Shown here in pieces: positions 48,728 through 57,751 of a DNA stretch of 64,000 nucleotides. The notes beneath the pieces are model-generated. The model was given only the letters and a program-made list of their open reading frames with translations. It searched no databases and was not told the origin of the DNA. Both the position numbers and the translations under genes were made by a program. The stretch is from Kitasatospora sp. MAP5-34 (GTDB lineage: Bacteria; Actinomycetota; Actinomycetes; Streptomycetales; Streptomycetaceae), in NCBI RefSeq assembly GCF_029894335.1, contig NZ_JARXZC010000037.1, forward strand, positions 1-64,000. Reading direction: 5' to 3'. The number at the start of each line of letters is the position of its first letter. The first letter of the stretch is position 1.

Positions 48728-50176
48728 ATGTTCGAGCCAGTGATAGCGCCCAGTGCCAGCCTCCTCGGCCTCCTCCAGCGAGGCCGTGGTGACGGACAGC
48801 TGCATGCGCTGGCAGCCGACCGGGGCGAGGCCATCGCCGCCCTGGAGGAGTGCGTCACCTGCGACCCACGGGCCGACTGGCAGCTCGAGAACCGCTCGCT
48901 CTACTACGCCCGCCTCTACATGGAGCTGGAGGCGCCGCTCACCGGTCTCGAGCAGCACCTGCACGCTCCCGAGGACGTCTTCGACGAGACCGAGCACCGC
49001 ACCGGCCTGGCCCTCGCGGTGCTCGGCCACCTCGCCGCCTACGGCCGCCGCGACGCGCTCGACCTGCTGCGCGGCTACGTCGCGGTCGGCACCAACTGGG
49101 CCTGGGCCCTGGACGAGCTCGCCCTGCGCGACGACGACCGGTCCCTGCTCCGGCTGGCCCCCGCCGTGCTGGGCCGCTTCCCCGCCGACCAGGCGGGCGA
49201 CGCCGCGCTGCGGGCCGTCATCGCCGCCGCGTACGAGCCGAGGCCGTGGCGGCTGTGGGCCGCCCACCATCCCCGGATCGCCGTCGCGAGCGAGCAGTCA
49301 CCCTTCGACCTCTGGCAGCGCCAGCTGAACCGTTCCGGCATCACCCCGGGCTGGAGCACCACGGACGTGCTCGCCTGGGCCGACCAGGCCGATCCGTCGG
49401 ACGACGACGGCACCGACCGTGGCGCGGTCGCGCGCCGCGCCGCCGCCGCCGCCCGCTGCCTCGCCGCCGTCGTCCGCCCGCAGGACCGCTCCACCGTGCT
49501 CGCCGCCGCCGCCGGCGGCGCGCCCGGCGCCCGGACGGCCGCCCTGCGCTACCTGGTCGACCAACAGGACCCGGCCGCCGCCGCCCTGATCGAGATCGCC
49601 GCCGCCGATGTCGACCACCGCATCGTGGGCGCCGCCCTCGAGGTGCTCGGCCGGATGCGCGGGCCCGAGGCACTGGCCCACGCCCGCCGCTGGGCCGACC
49701 CGTCCACCGGCGGCACGGACAGCGCCCTCGGCGAGGCCGCCGTCCAACTGCTCGCCGACTGCGGCGAGCCCGAGGACGGCCCGCTGGTGGTCGCCGCGCT
49801 GCGCCGCTGGATCTCCGTACGCGGAGCCGTCGGCGCGGGCCTGGGCACCCTGATCGACGGCGTGGGGCGGCTGGCCGCCGCCGGAGCCGTCCCCGCCCTG
49901 CGCCACGTGTACGGCGAGGCCGTCTCCTCCGAACTGCGCGGCCGGGCCGCCCAGGCGCTGGCCCGGACGGACGTCTACTTCCCCCGGGGCCTCGCCGTCG
50001 AGTGCCTCTGGGACTGCGAGGAGACCACCCGCGAACTCGCCGCCCGCCACGTCACCACCACCGGTGACGTCCGGGTGCTGGAGCGCCTGCGCCGCCTGGC
50101 GGCCGACCCGGCCGAGGAGGCCGAGGTGCACGCCGCCGTACGCGGCCGGCTCACCTCCCGCGACCGTACCCAGTAG
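48728..50176 (+). CDS. HEAT-repeat domain protein
   Basis: 482 residues, almost all helical. Repeated ~30-residue units such as 'GARTAALRYLVDQQDPAAAA' and 'HRIVGAALEVLGRMRGPEAL' are HEAT-like in the C-terminal half; the N-terminal half ('WQLENRSLYYARLYMELEAP') is a conserved helical region of unknown fold. Soluble, no catalytic motif; probably a protein-interaction scaffold. ATG 48728 lacks a clear ribosome site (GATGCTGACCTC upstream). A hairpin (50198-50219) follows. Confidence 0.75.
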   Translation: MFEPVIAPSASLLGLLQRGRGDGQLHALAADRGEAIAALEECVTCDPRADWQLENRSLYYARLYMELEAPLTGLEQHLHAPEDVFDETEHRTGLALAVLGHLAAYGRRDALDLLRGYVAVGTNWAWALDELALRDDDRSLLRLAPAVLGRFPADQAGDAALRAVIAAAYEPRPWRLWAAHHPRIAVASEQSPFDLWQRQLNRSGITPGWSTTDVLAWADQADPSDDDGTDRGAVARRAAAAARCLAAVVRPQDRSTVLAAAAGGAPGARTAALRYLVDQQDPAAAALIEIAAADVDHRIVGAALEVLGRMRGPEALAHARRWADPSTGGTDSALGEAAVQLLADCGEPEDGPLVVAALRRWISVRGAVGAGLGTLIDGVGRLAAAGAVPALRHVYGEAVSSELRGRAAQALARTDVYFPRGLAVECLWDCEETTRELAARHVTTTGDVRVLERLRRLAADPAEEAEVHAAVRGRLTSRDRTQ

Positions 50177-50480
50177 CCCCTCCACTCCGTACGCCCTCCC
50201 ACGGCCCCCCGGCCGTGGGTCAGGTCAGCTTGTCGTCCCGGGTACAAGGTGATTCGACGAGTCCGGGCCCGACGGCTGTTCCCCCGTGTCCCCGGGGCGC
50301 CCCCGTGACGCCCCCGGGACCCCTGTGCGGTCGCCGGCGCGTCCGCACCGTCGGGCCGGACCCGTCACGAACATCCTGCAACAGCCCTCTAACATGCCAC
50401 TAACAGGACTCGCGGCGGGCTTCCGGCTGGTCAGCGCCAGGCTCGGTGGCGGGTGCGGCGGCAAGGCGTGAAGGGATTCG
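50177..50480 (+). promoter_or_regulatory. Terminator and SARP promoter region with phased AACA repeats
   Basis: 304 bases. CCCACGGCC (50198-50206) and GGCCGTGGG (50211-50219) form a 9-bp, 4-base-loop terminator for the HEAT gene. Nearer the SARP gene, AACA occurs at 50370-50373, 50380-50383, 50391-50394 and 50402-50405, spacings of 10, 11 and 11 bp, so all four lie on one face of the helix; the last two are within the longer word TAACA. SARP regulators are known to bind direct repeats with 11-bp spacing. The block lies ~75 bases before the ATG, near the expected promoter. Confidence 0.65.
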
Positions 50481-53333
50481 ATGAGATTCGCGGTGCTCGG
50501 ACCTGTGACGGTGACCAGGGACAGCGCACCGGTCCCGGTCAGCTCGCGGATGGGTCGCACGCTGCTGGCCCTGCTCCTGGTGAACGCCGACCGGACGGTC
50601 CCGGTCCACCGGCTCGTCGGCGCACTGTGGGGCGACACCCCACCGCCCACCGCCACCGCCTCCCTGCACAACCACGTGATGAGGCTGCGCCGCGTCCTCG
50701 GGCCCGACGGCGCCGCGATCCAGCGGACCCCCGACGGTTACCTCATCTCGCTGCGCCCCGGACAGCTCGATCTCCACGAGTTCGACGACCGGTGCCGCCG
50801 GGGCCGGGCTGCACTGGCCGAGGGCCGCTGGCTCGACACGGCGGACGCGCTGTCGGCGGCCCTCGGGCTCTGGCGCGGTGAGCCCCTGGCCGACGTCCCC
50901 GTCGTCAACCTCGACACCGAGGACCTCGACCACATCCACGAGACCCGGCTGCAGGCGATCGAAGGACTGGCCGAGGCACGGCTGCGCCTGGGGCAGTACG
51001 GCCAGGTCATCAGCGAACTCCGGCCGGTGGTCCGCGAGCACCCCTGGGCCGAGGCGCTGCACGGGCAGTTGATGCGTGCGTTCTACGGCGCCGGGCGACA
51101 GGCCGACGCCCTGAAGGTCTACCGGGACCTGCGGCAGGAGCTCGTCGACGAGCTCGGGGTCGAACCGTCCCCGGCCGTCCGGGAGTTGCACCAGCGGATC
51201 CTCGACGCGGACGCAGCTGTGGAGACGGACGCGGACGGCGTGGACCTGCCCGCCGGCGGCCTGTCCACCGCTCGGCCGCCGGTGAAGGCCGACCCGCCGA
51301 GCCGCCCGTCGCAGCCGGTTCAGCAGCCGGTTCCCCAGCAACTGCCGCCGACCACAAGGTACTTCGCTGCTCGAAGCGACGCGCTCGCGACGCTGTTCGA
51401 TCTGCTGGACGACACCGGTGACGCCCCTGGCGCCGCCCGGATCGCCACCATCACCGGCACCGCGGGCGTCGGCAAGACCGCGCTCGCCGTGCACTGGGCC
51501 CACCAGTGCGCCGAGCGCTTCCCGGACGGCCGGCTGTATGTCAACCTGCGCGGCTTCGATCCGGCCGGGCAGCCCGTGACGGCCGAGCACGCGGTGCGCG
51601 GGTTCCTGGACGGCCTGGGTATGCCGCCCGGGCGGATCCCGGCGGCGTTCGAGGCGCAGGTCGCCCTCTACCGCAGTCTGGTCGCGGGCCGGCGGCTGCT
51701 GGTGGTGCTGGACAACGCCCGGGACGCCGAACAGGTCCGCCCGCTGCTGCCCGGCACCGCGACCTGTCCCGTCCTGGTGACCAGCCGCAACCGGTTGGCG
51801 AGCCTGGTGGCCATCGAGGGCGCGCAGCTGCTGCCGCTGGACCTGCTCACCGTCGCCGAAGCCCGGGAACTGCTGGCCCGCCGACTGGGCCCGGAGACGG
51901 TGGCGCGGGAGGCGGCCTCGGTCGACGAGCTGATCGAGCTGTGCGCCCGGCTGCCGCTGGCGCTGAGCGTGGTGGCCGCGCGCCTCGCGATGAACCCGGG
52001 ATTCCCGTTCGCCACCCTGCTGGCGCGCCTCGCCGACACCCGTGACCGCCTCGCGACGCTGAACGCGGGCGACACCGTCACCGACGTGCGAGCGGTGTTC
52101 TCCTGGTCGTACGAACAGCTCAGCGGCCCGGCGGCCCGCCTGTTCCGGCTGCTCAGCGTGCACCCCGGCCCGGACGTCTCGCTCCCCGCCGCAGCCTGCC
52201 TCGCCGATCTGACGCCCACTCAGGCCCGGGCGGCGCTGGACGAACTGGCCGACTCCCACCTGCTCACCGAACACGCTCCGGGCCGCTACGCCTCCCACGA
52301 CCTGCTGCGCGCCTACGCCGCCGACCTGGCCCGCACGGTGGAGGACGAGCCCGGCCGCCGCGCCGCCGCCGAGCGGATGCTCGACCACTACCTGCACACC
52401 GCCTACGCGGCCGAGCGGCTGATCTATCCGGCCCGCGACCCGATCACCCTGCGCGCCGCCTGCCCGGGCGCCGTCCCGGAGGACTTCGCCACGGCCGGCG
52501 CGGCGATGGCCTGGTACGACGCCGAACACCTGGTGCTGCTCGCGGCCGGTGCGGCGGCGGCCGACAGCGGGTTCGACACCCAGGCCTGGCAGCTCCCCTG
52601 GGCGCTGACGACCTACCTCGTCCGGAGCGGCCGCTGGCACGACGTCCGGACGAGCCAGCGCGCCGGTCTGGCGGCAGCCCGGCGGCTGGGCGAACTGCGG
52701 GGGCAGGCGCTGGCCCACCGCGTGCTGGGACAGCTCTGCCGAGAGCCGGACGAGCGCGAGACCGGCGGCGCCCACCTGCGCGAGGCACTCGACCTGGAAC
52801 GTCGACTGGGCAGCCTCAGCGGCCAGGCGGACGTCCTGCACAGCCTCGCCTTCTGGTACGAGCTGGGGGTCAACTACCCCGAAGCGCTCGACCACGCCCA
52901 GCAGGCCCTGGAGCTGCACCGCGCCGCCGGCCACCCCTCCGGACAGGCCCGGCTCCTGAACGCCGTCGGCTGGTACCGCTCCAGGCTGGGCGACCACGAA
53001 CAGGCGCTGGTCGACTGCCAGGAAGCCCTCGCCCTCATCCAGGGGACCGGCGACCGCAACAGCGAGGCCCAGGTGCTGAACAGTCTCGGCCACCTCCACC
53101 AGACCCTCGGCCAGACCGCGCAGGCCGTCAGCGCCTACCGGCAGTCCGTCGACGTGCACCGGGAGAACGGCCACCGGCCGGCCGAGGCCGACGCCCTGGT
53201 CAAGCTCGGCGACGCCCACCGCGCCGCCGGTGACCTCGCCGAGGCCCAGGAGCACTGGCGGGCGGCCCTGGCGATCCTCACCGACCTGGGCCGCCCGGAC
53301 GCCGAGGAGGTCCGCGCCAAACTCTCGGCCTGA
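50481..53333 (+). CDS. AfsR/SARP family transcriptional regulator (HTH-BTAD-NB-ARC-TPR)
   Basis: 950 residues. OmpR-like HTH (1-95, 'GPVTVTRDSAPVPVSSRMGR', 'LHNHVMRLRRVLG'), BTAD (96-245, 'FDDRCRRGRAALAEGRWLDT'), a Pro-rich linker, NB-ARC STAND ATPase (~290-600, Walker A 'ITGTAGVGKTALAVHW' ~324, Walker B-like 'RLLVVLDNARDAEQV'), winged helix and TPRs (~700-950, 'GDHEQALVDCQEALALIQGT'). AfsR-type SARPs activate secondary-metabolite and developmental genes when their STAND domain is ATP-loaded. No biosynthetic cluster is adjacent, so it may be a pleiotropic regulator. ATG 50481 follows AAGGG by 7 bases. Confidence 0.95.
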   Translation: MRFAVLGPVTVTRDSAPVPVSSRMGRTLLALLLVNADRTVPVHRLVGALWGDTPPPTATASLHNHVMRLRRVLGPDGAAIQRTPDGYLISLRPGQLDLHEFDDRCRRGRAALAEGRWLDTADALSAALGLWRGEPLADVPVVNLDTEDLDHIHETRLQAIEGLAEARLRLGQYGQVISELRPVVREHPWAEALHGQLMRAFYGAGRQADALKVYRDLRQELVDELGVEPSPAVRELHQRILDADAAVETDADGVDLPAGGLSTARPPVKADPPSRPSQPVQQPVPQQLPPTTRYFAARSDALATLFDLLDDTGDAPGAARIATITGTAGVGKTALAVHWAHQCAERFPDGRLYVNLRGFDPAGQPVTAEHAVRGFLDGLGMPPGRIPAAFEAQVALYRSLVAGRRLLVVLDNARDAEQVRPLLPGTATCPVLVTSRNRLASLVAIEGAQLLPLDLLTVAEARELLARRLGPETVAREAASVDELIELCARLPLALSVVAARLAMNPGFPFATLLARLADTRDRLATLNAGDTVTDVRAVFSWSYEQLSGPAARLFRLLSVHPGPDVSLPAAACLADLTPTQARAALDELADSHLLTEHAPGRYASHDLLRAYAADLARTVEDEPGRRAAAERMLDHYLHTAYAAERLIYPARDPITLRAACPGAVPEDFATAGAAMAWYDAEHLVLLAAGAAAADSGFDTQAWQLPWALTTYLVRSGRWHDVRTSQRAGLAAARRLGELRGQALAHRVLGQLCREPDERETGGAHLREALDLERRLGSLSGQADVLHSLAFWYELGVNYPEALDHAQQALELHRAAGHPSGQARLLNAVGWYRSRLGDHEQALVDCQEALALIQGTGDRNSEAQVLNSLGHLHQTLGQTAQAVSAYRQSVDVHRENGHRPAEADALVKLGDAHRAAGDLAEAQEHWRAALAILTDLGRPDAEEVRAKLSA

Positions 53334-53356
53334 TCAGGGGGCCCAGCTGCCGGGGC

Positions 53357-54217
53357 TCACCCCCGCAGCAGCACGAAGCGCACCGGCGTCCCCGGCCGGG
53401 CCTGCGCCGCAGCCGCCAGATCGGCGGCCGGGACGACCCCGACCACGGGGTAGCCGCCGGTGGTCGGGTGGTCGGCCAGGAAGACCACCGGGCGGCCGTC
53501 GGGCGGGACCTGGACGGCGCCCAGCACCATGCCCTCGCTGGGCAGCTCGCCGGTACGGGCCCGGGGGAGCGGCGGTCCCTCGGTCCGCAGGGCGATCCGG
53601 TTGCTGGCGGACGCCACCAGGTAGCGCTGCCGGGGCAGCGCGGCCAACGCCTCGGCGGTGAACCAGTCGGCCCGGGGGCCCGGCCGCAGCCGCAGCACCA
53701 GCTCGGTGGGCGGCGCGGGCAGCGGCACCACGTCCACCGCCGGGTGCGACCGTGCTGCCGGGCCGACGGGCAGTACGTCACCCGTTGCCAGCGGTGCCGG
53801 GCCCAGGCCCGACAGCAGGTCGGCCGAGCGGCTGCCGAACTGCTCGGGCACGGCGATCCCGCCCGCCACCGCCAGGTAGCTGCGGACCCCGTGCGTGGCG
53901 GCCCCGACCTCCACCAGCCCGCCCGCCGGCACGGCCACCGCCGCCCCCCACGCGGCCGGCCGCCCGGCCACCCGTACGGGAGCTGCCGCACCCGTCACCG
54001 CGATCACCACGGGTTCCGCCGCCCGCAGCGCGACCCCGCCGAGCGTGGTCTCCAGCGCCGCCGCCCCGGGCTCGTTGCCGACCAGCCGGTTCGCCGCCAG
54101 CAGGGCCGGCCGGTCCAGCGCCCCCGCTCGCGGGACGCCGAGGTGGGCGACACCGTGCCGCCCGAGATCCTGCACGGTCGTCAGCGGCCCCGGCCGCACC
54201 ACCAGCAGGTCGTTCAT
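53357..54217 (-). CDS. pxpC: 5-oxoprolinase subunit PxpC (KipA/biotin-dependent carboxyltransferase-like)
   Basis: 286 residues of the KipA/AHS2 family: 'LTTVQDLGRHGVAHLGVPRA' opens it, 'LDRPALLAANRLVGNEPGAAA' and 'PVVFLADHPTTGGYPVVGVV' are diagnostic. With PxpA and PxpB it forms the prokaryotic ATP-dependent 5-oxoprolinase that opens pyroglutamate to glutamate, a repair function for spontaneously cyclised glutamine/glutamate. ATG 54217 overlaps the pxpB stop by four bases (ATGA), so translation is coupled. Last gene of the pxpA-pxpB-pxpC operon; it converges with the SARP gene. Confidence 0.95.
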   Translation of the reverse strand: MNDLLVVRPGPLTTVQDLGRHGVAHLGVPRAGALDRPALLAANRLVGNEPGAAALETTLGGVALRAAEPVVIAVTGAAAPVRVAGRPAAWGAAVAVPAGGLVEVGAATHGVRSYLAVAGGIAVPEQFGSRSADLLSGLGPAPLATGDVLPVGPAARSHPAVDVVPLPAPPTELVLRLRPGPRADWFTAEALAALPRQRYLVASASNRIALRTEGPPLPRARTGELPSEGMVLGAVQVPPDGRPVVFLADHPTTGGYPVVGVVPAADLAAAAQARPGTPVRFVLLRG

Positions 54218-54891
54218 GCCGACATGCCCCGAACCGCCACGAACCGCACCCGTACGCCCGGCGCGAGCAGGGCTGCCGGATCACGTCCGGTGTCCCAGAG
54301 CCGCAGTGCCGTCCGCCCGATGAGCTGCCAGCCGCCGGGGGAGGAACGCGGGTAGACGCCGGTGTACGGTCCGGCCAGTGCCACCGATCCCGGCGGGACG
54401 GAGCTGCGCGGGGTGGCCCGCCGGGGTACGTCGTACCGGGCGGGCAGGCCGGTCAGGTAGCCGAAGCCGGGGGCGAAGCCGCAGAACGCCACCCGGTACT
54501 CGGGCTCGGTGTGGATCCGGACCGCCTCCGCCGCCGACACTCCCCAGAGCCGGGCCACCTCGGCGAGATCGGGGCCGTCGTAGACCGTGGGCACCTCGAC
54601 CAGCGGGCCGGTGGCCGACGGCCGGGCGGGGACGGTCCACCCCGCGAGCAGCCGGGCCAGCGCGGTCCGGTCGGCGACCCCGTCCAGCAGTACGGTTCGC
54701 GCGGCCGGGACGATCTCCGCCATCTCGGGCAGCTCCGCCCGCTGGGCCAGCAGCTCGGCGTAGAGCGCGCCGACCCGCTCGGTGGAGTCCGCCTCCACCA
54801 GCAGGGCGTCCTCGCCGACCGGGCGGAGCAGCAGTCCGTCGGGCTGTAGTCCGTCCGGCAACAGCTCGTCCGGCAGTATTCCGTCCGGCAT
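54214..54891 (-). CDS. pxpB: 5-oxoprolinase subunit PxpB (KipI/AHS1 family)
   Basis: 225 residues. KipI/AHS1 hallmarks: 'LLRPVGEDALLVEADSTERV', 'VEVPTVYDGPDLAEVARLWG', 'FCGFAPGFGYLTGLPARYDV' and 'GGWQLIGRTALRLWD'. Partner of PxpC in 5-oxoproline hydrolysis. The N-terminus before residue 20 is unusual: 'MPDGILPDELLPDGLQPDG', encoded by degenerate 15-18-bp repeats (54831-54890) absent from typical PxpB. ATG 54891 overlaps the pxpA stop (TGATG). A longer frame to 55245 lies antisense to nothing and simply overlaps pxpA, and is rejected. Confidence 0.93.
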   Translation of the reverse strand: MPDGILPDELLPDGLQPDGLLLRPVGEDALLVEADSTERVGALYAELLAQRAELPEMAEIVPAARTVLLDGVADRTALARLLAGWTVPARPSATGPLVEVPTVYDGPDLAEVARLWGVSAAEAVRIHTEPEYRVAFCGFAPGFGYLTGLPARYDVPRRATPRSSVPPGSVALAGPYTGVYPRSSPGGWQLIGRTALRLWDTGRDPAALLAPGVRVRFVAVRGMSA

Positions 54892-55667
54892 CAGACGAAC
54901 GCCTCCACCCGCACGCCCGCCGAGGCCAGCGCCCCGCGCACCCGCCAGGCCAGCTGCGCCGCGCCCGGGGTGTCGCCGTGCACGCAGAGCGAGCGGGCCT
55001 CGACCGCGACCCGTTCGCCGCCCACCGCCGTCACCAGCCCGTCGCGCGCCATCCCGACGGCCCGGGCGATCACCGCCTCCGGGTCGTGGATCACCGCCTC
55101 GGGGTCGCGGCGCGGCACCAGCGTGCCCGCCCAGGTGTACGCGCGGTCGGCGAACGCCTCGGTGACCACCGGCAGCCCGACCCCCTCCGCGACCGCCAGC
55201 AGCCGCGAACCCGGCAGGCCCAGCACCGGCAGCGGCCCGTCGCACACCGCACCCGCCCGGAGCACACCCGCGACGACGGCCTCGGCCTGTTCGGAGTCGC
55301 CGACCACCCGGTTGTAGAGGGCGCCGTGCGGTTTCACGTACGAGACCCGGGAGCCGGCGGCGCGGGCGAAGACCTGGAGGGCACCGATCTGGTAGGCGAT
55401 CTCGTCGGCGAGTTCCTCGGACGGCACGTCCATCGCCCGGCGGCCGAAACCGGCGAGATCCCGGTAGGAGACCTGGGCGCCGATCCGTACGCCGCGCTCG
55501 GCGGCCAGTGCGCAGACCCGGCGCATCGTCGAGGGGTCGCCGGCGTGGAAGCCGCAGGCCACGTTGGCGCTCGTCACCACGGAGAGCAGGGCCTCGTCAT
55601 CGGTCAGGGTCCAGCGTCCGAACCCCTCGCCGAGGTCCGCATTCAGATCGATCACCGCATCGGCCAC
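54891..55667 (-). CDS. pxpA: 5-oxoprolinase subunit PxpA (LamB/YcsF family)
   Basis: 258 residues. 'IDLNADLGEGFGRWTLTDDE', 'VTSANVACGFHAGDPSTMRR', 'VKPHGALYNRV' and 'CVHGDTPGA' are the conserved blocks of the LamB/YcsF TIM-barrel; the Asp and His residues in them form the active site. First gene of the operon, so PxpA, PxpB and PxpC are made together. GTG 55667 with GGGAGG ~11 bases upstream. Pyroglutamate is toxic and arises spontaneously, which explains the operon's wide distribution. Confidence 0.95.
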   Translation of the reverse strand: MADAVIDLNADLGEGFGRWTLTDDEALLSVVTSANVACGFHAGDPSTMRRVCALAAERGVRIGAQVSYRDLAGFGRRAMDVPSEELADEIAYQIGALQVFARAAGSRVSYVKPHGALYNRVVGDSEQAEAVVAGVLRAGAVCDGPLPVLGLPGSRLLAVAEGVGLPVVTEAFADRAYTWAGTLVPRRDPEAVIHDPEAVIARAVGMARDGLVTAVGGERVAVEARSLCVHGDTPGAAQLAWRVRGALASAGVRVEAFV

Positions 55668-56160
55668 GCCACGCCCGCCTCCCGCGCCAGCTTCCTGGGG
55701 TGATGGTAGGGCCTGCCCAGGGGCGCCCGTGCAACTGACCCGAGCGCGGAGCGCACACCCGGCGGTATGCGCTCCCCCACCTGGCGGAACGTTTCTCGGC
55801 GGCCGCTCGGCCTGCGGCGCGGCCGACTCCGAGGGCGGCTGGTCAGCGTGCGGCGGCGGCCCGCTGCCGGACCGCCGGGGCCCACTCCGGCCGCCGGACG
55901 GCGCGTAGCACGATCAGCAGCGGGACCACGCCGACGACACCGAATGACATATCGACAAATCGCCAGTACAGGGGTATCCCGCGCAGCGGCCCGCAGATCA
56001 GCGTCGGCGGAATGATGCCGCCACCGGCGATCGATCCCCGCTGGAGCCGACCGCAGACCTCGACTCGAGCGCGCTCGACCACTGTCTTCGGGGCCGGCGG
56101 AACCGGTACAACCGGGCTCGTTTCGGACCTTGTGGGTGCGAACCTCTAATCTTGTCCACC
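55668..56160. promoter_or_regulatory. Region between pxpA and the SMC operon
   Basis: 493 bases holding the pxpA promoter (leftward), a possible small gene (55843-56082, listed separately) and the promoter of the SMC operon. TAATCT (56147-56152) stands 8 bases before the preferred GTG at 56161, the spacing of a leaderless transcript; no clear -35 box was found. Nothing else stands out. Confidence 0.4.
55843..56082 (-). CDS. Possible small single-helix membrane protein
   Basis: Up to 79 residues. The C-terminal part reads 'LYWRFVDMSFGVVGVVPLLI' followed by 'VLRAVRRPEWAPAVRQRAAA': one hydrophobic helix and a strongly basic tail, which looks protein-like. The N-terminal half is less convincing; a start at ATG 55950 would give 35 residues. 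No ribosome site is visible for either start and I recognise no family. It may be a small membrane protein or chance. Confidence 0.3.
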   Translation of the reverse strand: MVERARVEVCGRLQRGSIAGGGIIPPTLICGPLRGIPLYWRFVDMSFGVVGVVPLLIVLRAVRRPEWAPAVRQRAAAAR

Positions 56161-57693
56161 GTGACCGTCATCGCAGACCAGCCCACCGCGCACGAGCTCC
56201 GGCCCACCGCCGCAGCCGCCCGGCCCGCGCCCGGCCCGGCGGCCGACGAGGGGCTCGCCCGCCGGCTCAAGGCGCTGGCCTGCACCGCGCCGCTGCACGA
56301 CCTGGAGAGCCGCAAGGTCAACCTGGCCGGCGAGTACAGCTCCTACGCGATGGCCGAGGTCGGCCTCGCGGTGATCGACCTCGTCACGCTCAACATGGAC
56401 TTCGACACCGGCGCCGACCGCGACATAGTCCTCAGCCGCCTGCTGCCCCGGGTCGCCGCCCAGAACCCGTCCCGTCCGACCACCGAGCACGAGCGGGTCG
56501 CCCGCTGGGTGCTGGAGTCGCTGATCAACGTCGGCAGCGTCGACCGGGGCTTCCGCGCCGTCTACGGCACGTTCGGCGCCGACGGCAGCTACGTCCGGCG
56601 CGACTACGACTTCAAACTGCTCGAAGAGGTCCCCGGCCCGGACGGCGGCGTCTACCTGCGCAGTACCGACGAGGCCGTCAACGTCCTGGTCGGCGCGCTC
56701 GACACCGACGTGACGTCCGCCCAGATCGCCGCCGAGGTCAAGCTCGAAGTACTCATCCGACGTGGCCGCCTCGCCGACGCCCAGCTCGCCGCCGAACAGG
56801 CCCGCTACCGGACGGTCCAGTACGCCGAGACGCTGCGCCGCGCGCTGGACGCGACCAGGCGCAACGTCCGGGCCGTCGACTGGATGCAGGCCGTCCCCGA
56901 CCTGATCGACGAGGCGCTCGACCACATCGCCGACCGCTACCGGCACGAGAACGCGATCCTCACCAACATCCGCAAGGCCCGGGACGAGACCGAGGAGCAG
57001 GAGCAGAAGCGCCGCGCGGCCGAGCTGGTCGACATCGTCAAGGACTGCATCCGCCGCCACACCCAGCTGCAGACCCGGCTGCTGGAGGCCGGCCCGCTGT
57101 TCCGCGCCGAACAGGACCGCCAGGCGTTCGCCGCCCCCGGCGCCCGCAGCGGCATCGACCTGTACGGGCACCTGCTCGCCCCGCTGCTGAAGCTGCCGAT
57201 AGCCCAGGCCACCCGCCCCACCGACGCGTTCTTCGCCCGGGCCATCGGCCTGCGCACCCCCACCTCGGTCCGCGTCACCGACCTGGTCGACCTGCTGCTC
57301 ACCCCGCCGGTCGAGCGCGAGCACCTCGGCGCTGAGCTGCCCGATCCCGACCTGGTCGCCACCCCGGACGACAGCCGGTTCTCCGAAGCCCAGCTGGAGG
57401 CCGCCCTCGAACTGCTCGACCTCCCCGCCGACGCCCCCCGCCGGCTCTCCGGCCTGCTCGCCGACGCCCGCCGCCAGGACCCGGACCTCCCGTACCTGGT
57501 CGCCCTCCTCGCCGTGCACGCCGCCAGCCCCCCGGTCGGCACCGCCTACCGCCAGGGCGAGGAACGCCTCCTCTTCGCCGTCGACGACGGCACCACCCTC
57601 GACGACCCGGAGTTCGGCGGCGCCGACCTCATCGTCGGCAGCGCCCTCCTCGACGCCGCAGGCATGGCCGCCGACCGCAAGGACGCCTCCTGA
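56161..57693 (+). CDS. Kleisin-like subunit of an SMC (MksF/JetA-type) complex
   Basis: 510 residues, mostly helical. N-terminal region 'ARRLKALACTAPLHDLESRK' and 'YSSYAMAEVGLAVIDLVTLN'; centre 'YLRSTDEAVNVLVGALDTDV', then 'ARYRTVQYAETLRRALDATR' and a charged helix 'TNIRKARDETEEQEQKRRAA'; the C-terminus has winged-helix-like features ('PTSVRVTDLVDLLL') and an acidic end. Size, helical content and position as first gene of three (kleisin, winged-helix protein, SMC) fit MksF/JetA. The assignment rests on architecture and context; I recognise no exact motif. GTG 56161 is preferred over TTG 56152 because a TAATCT box ends 8 bases upstream. Confidence 0.65.
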   Translation: MTVIADQPTAHELRPTAAAARPAPGPAADEGLARRLKALACTAPLHDLESRKVNLAGEYSSYAMAEVGLAVIDLVTLNMDFDTGADRDIVLSRLLPRVAAQNPSRPTTEHERVARWVLESLINVGSVDRGFRAVYGTFGADGSYVRRDYDFKLLEEVPGPDGGVYLRSTDEAVNVLVGALDTDVTSAQIAAEVKLEVLIRRGRLADAQLAAEQARYRTVQYAETLRRALDATRRNVRAVDWMQAVPDLIDEALDHIADRYRHENAILTNIRKARDETEEQEQKRRAAELVDIVKDCIRRHTQLQTRLLEAGPLFRAEQDRQAFAAPGARSGIDLYGHLLAPLLKLPIAQATRPTDAFFARAIGLRTPTSVRVTDLVDLLLTPPVEREHLGAELPDPDLVATPDDSRFSEAQLEAALELLDLPADAPRRLSGLLADARRQDPDLPYLVALLAVHAASPPVGTAYRQGEERLLFAVDDGTTLDDPEFGGADLIVGSALLDAAGMAADRKDAS

Positions 57694-57751
57694 TGACGCG
57701 GCAGCGCGAAGCGCCCCTGAACAGCTCACCCACCCGCAAGGAGCCCCGCCC

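Noticed and set aside
50481..53333. SARP gene as the marker of a biosynthetic gene cluster
   Set aside because: Flanking genes are a HEAT protein and the 5-oxoprolinase operon; no PKS, NRPS, RiPP or terpene genes within the window.
54892..55245. Upstream extension of pxpB to 55245
   Set aside because: It would overlap pxpA by ~350 bases in another frame and has no PxpB-like sequence before 54891.
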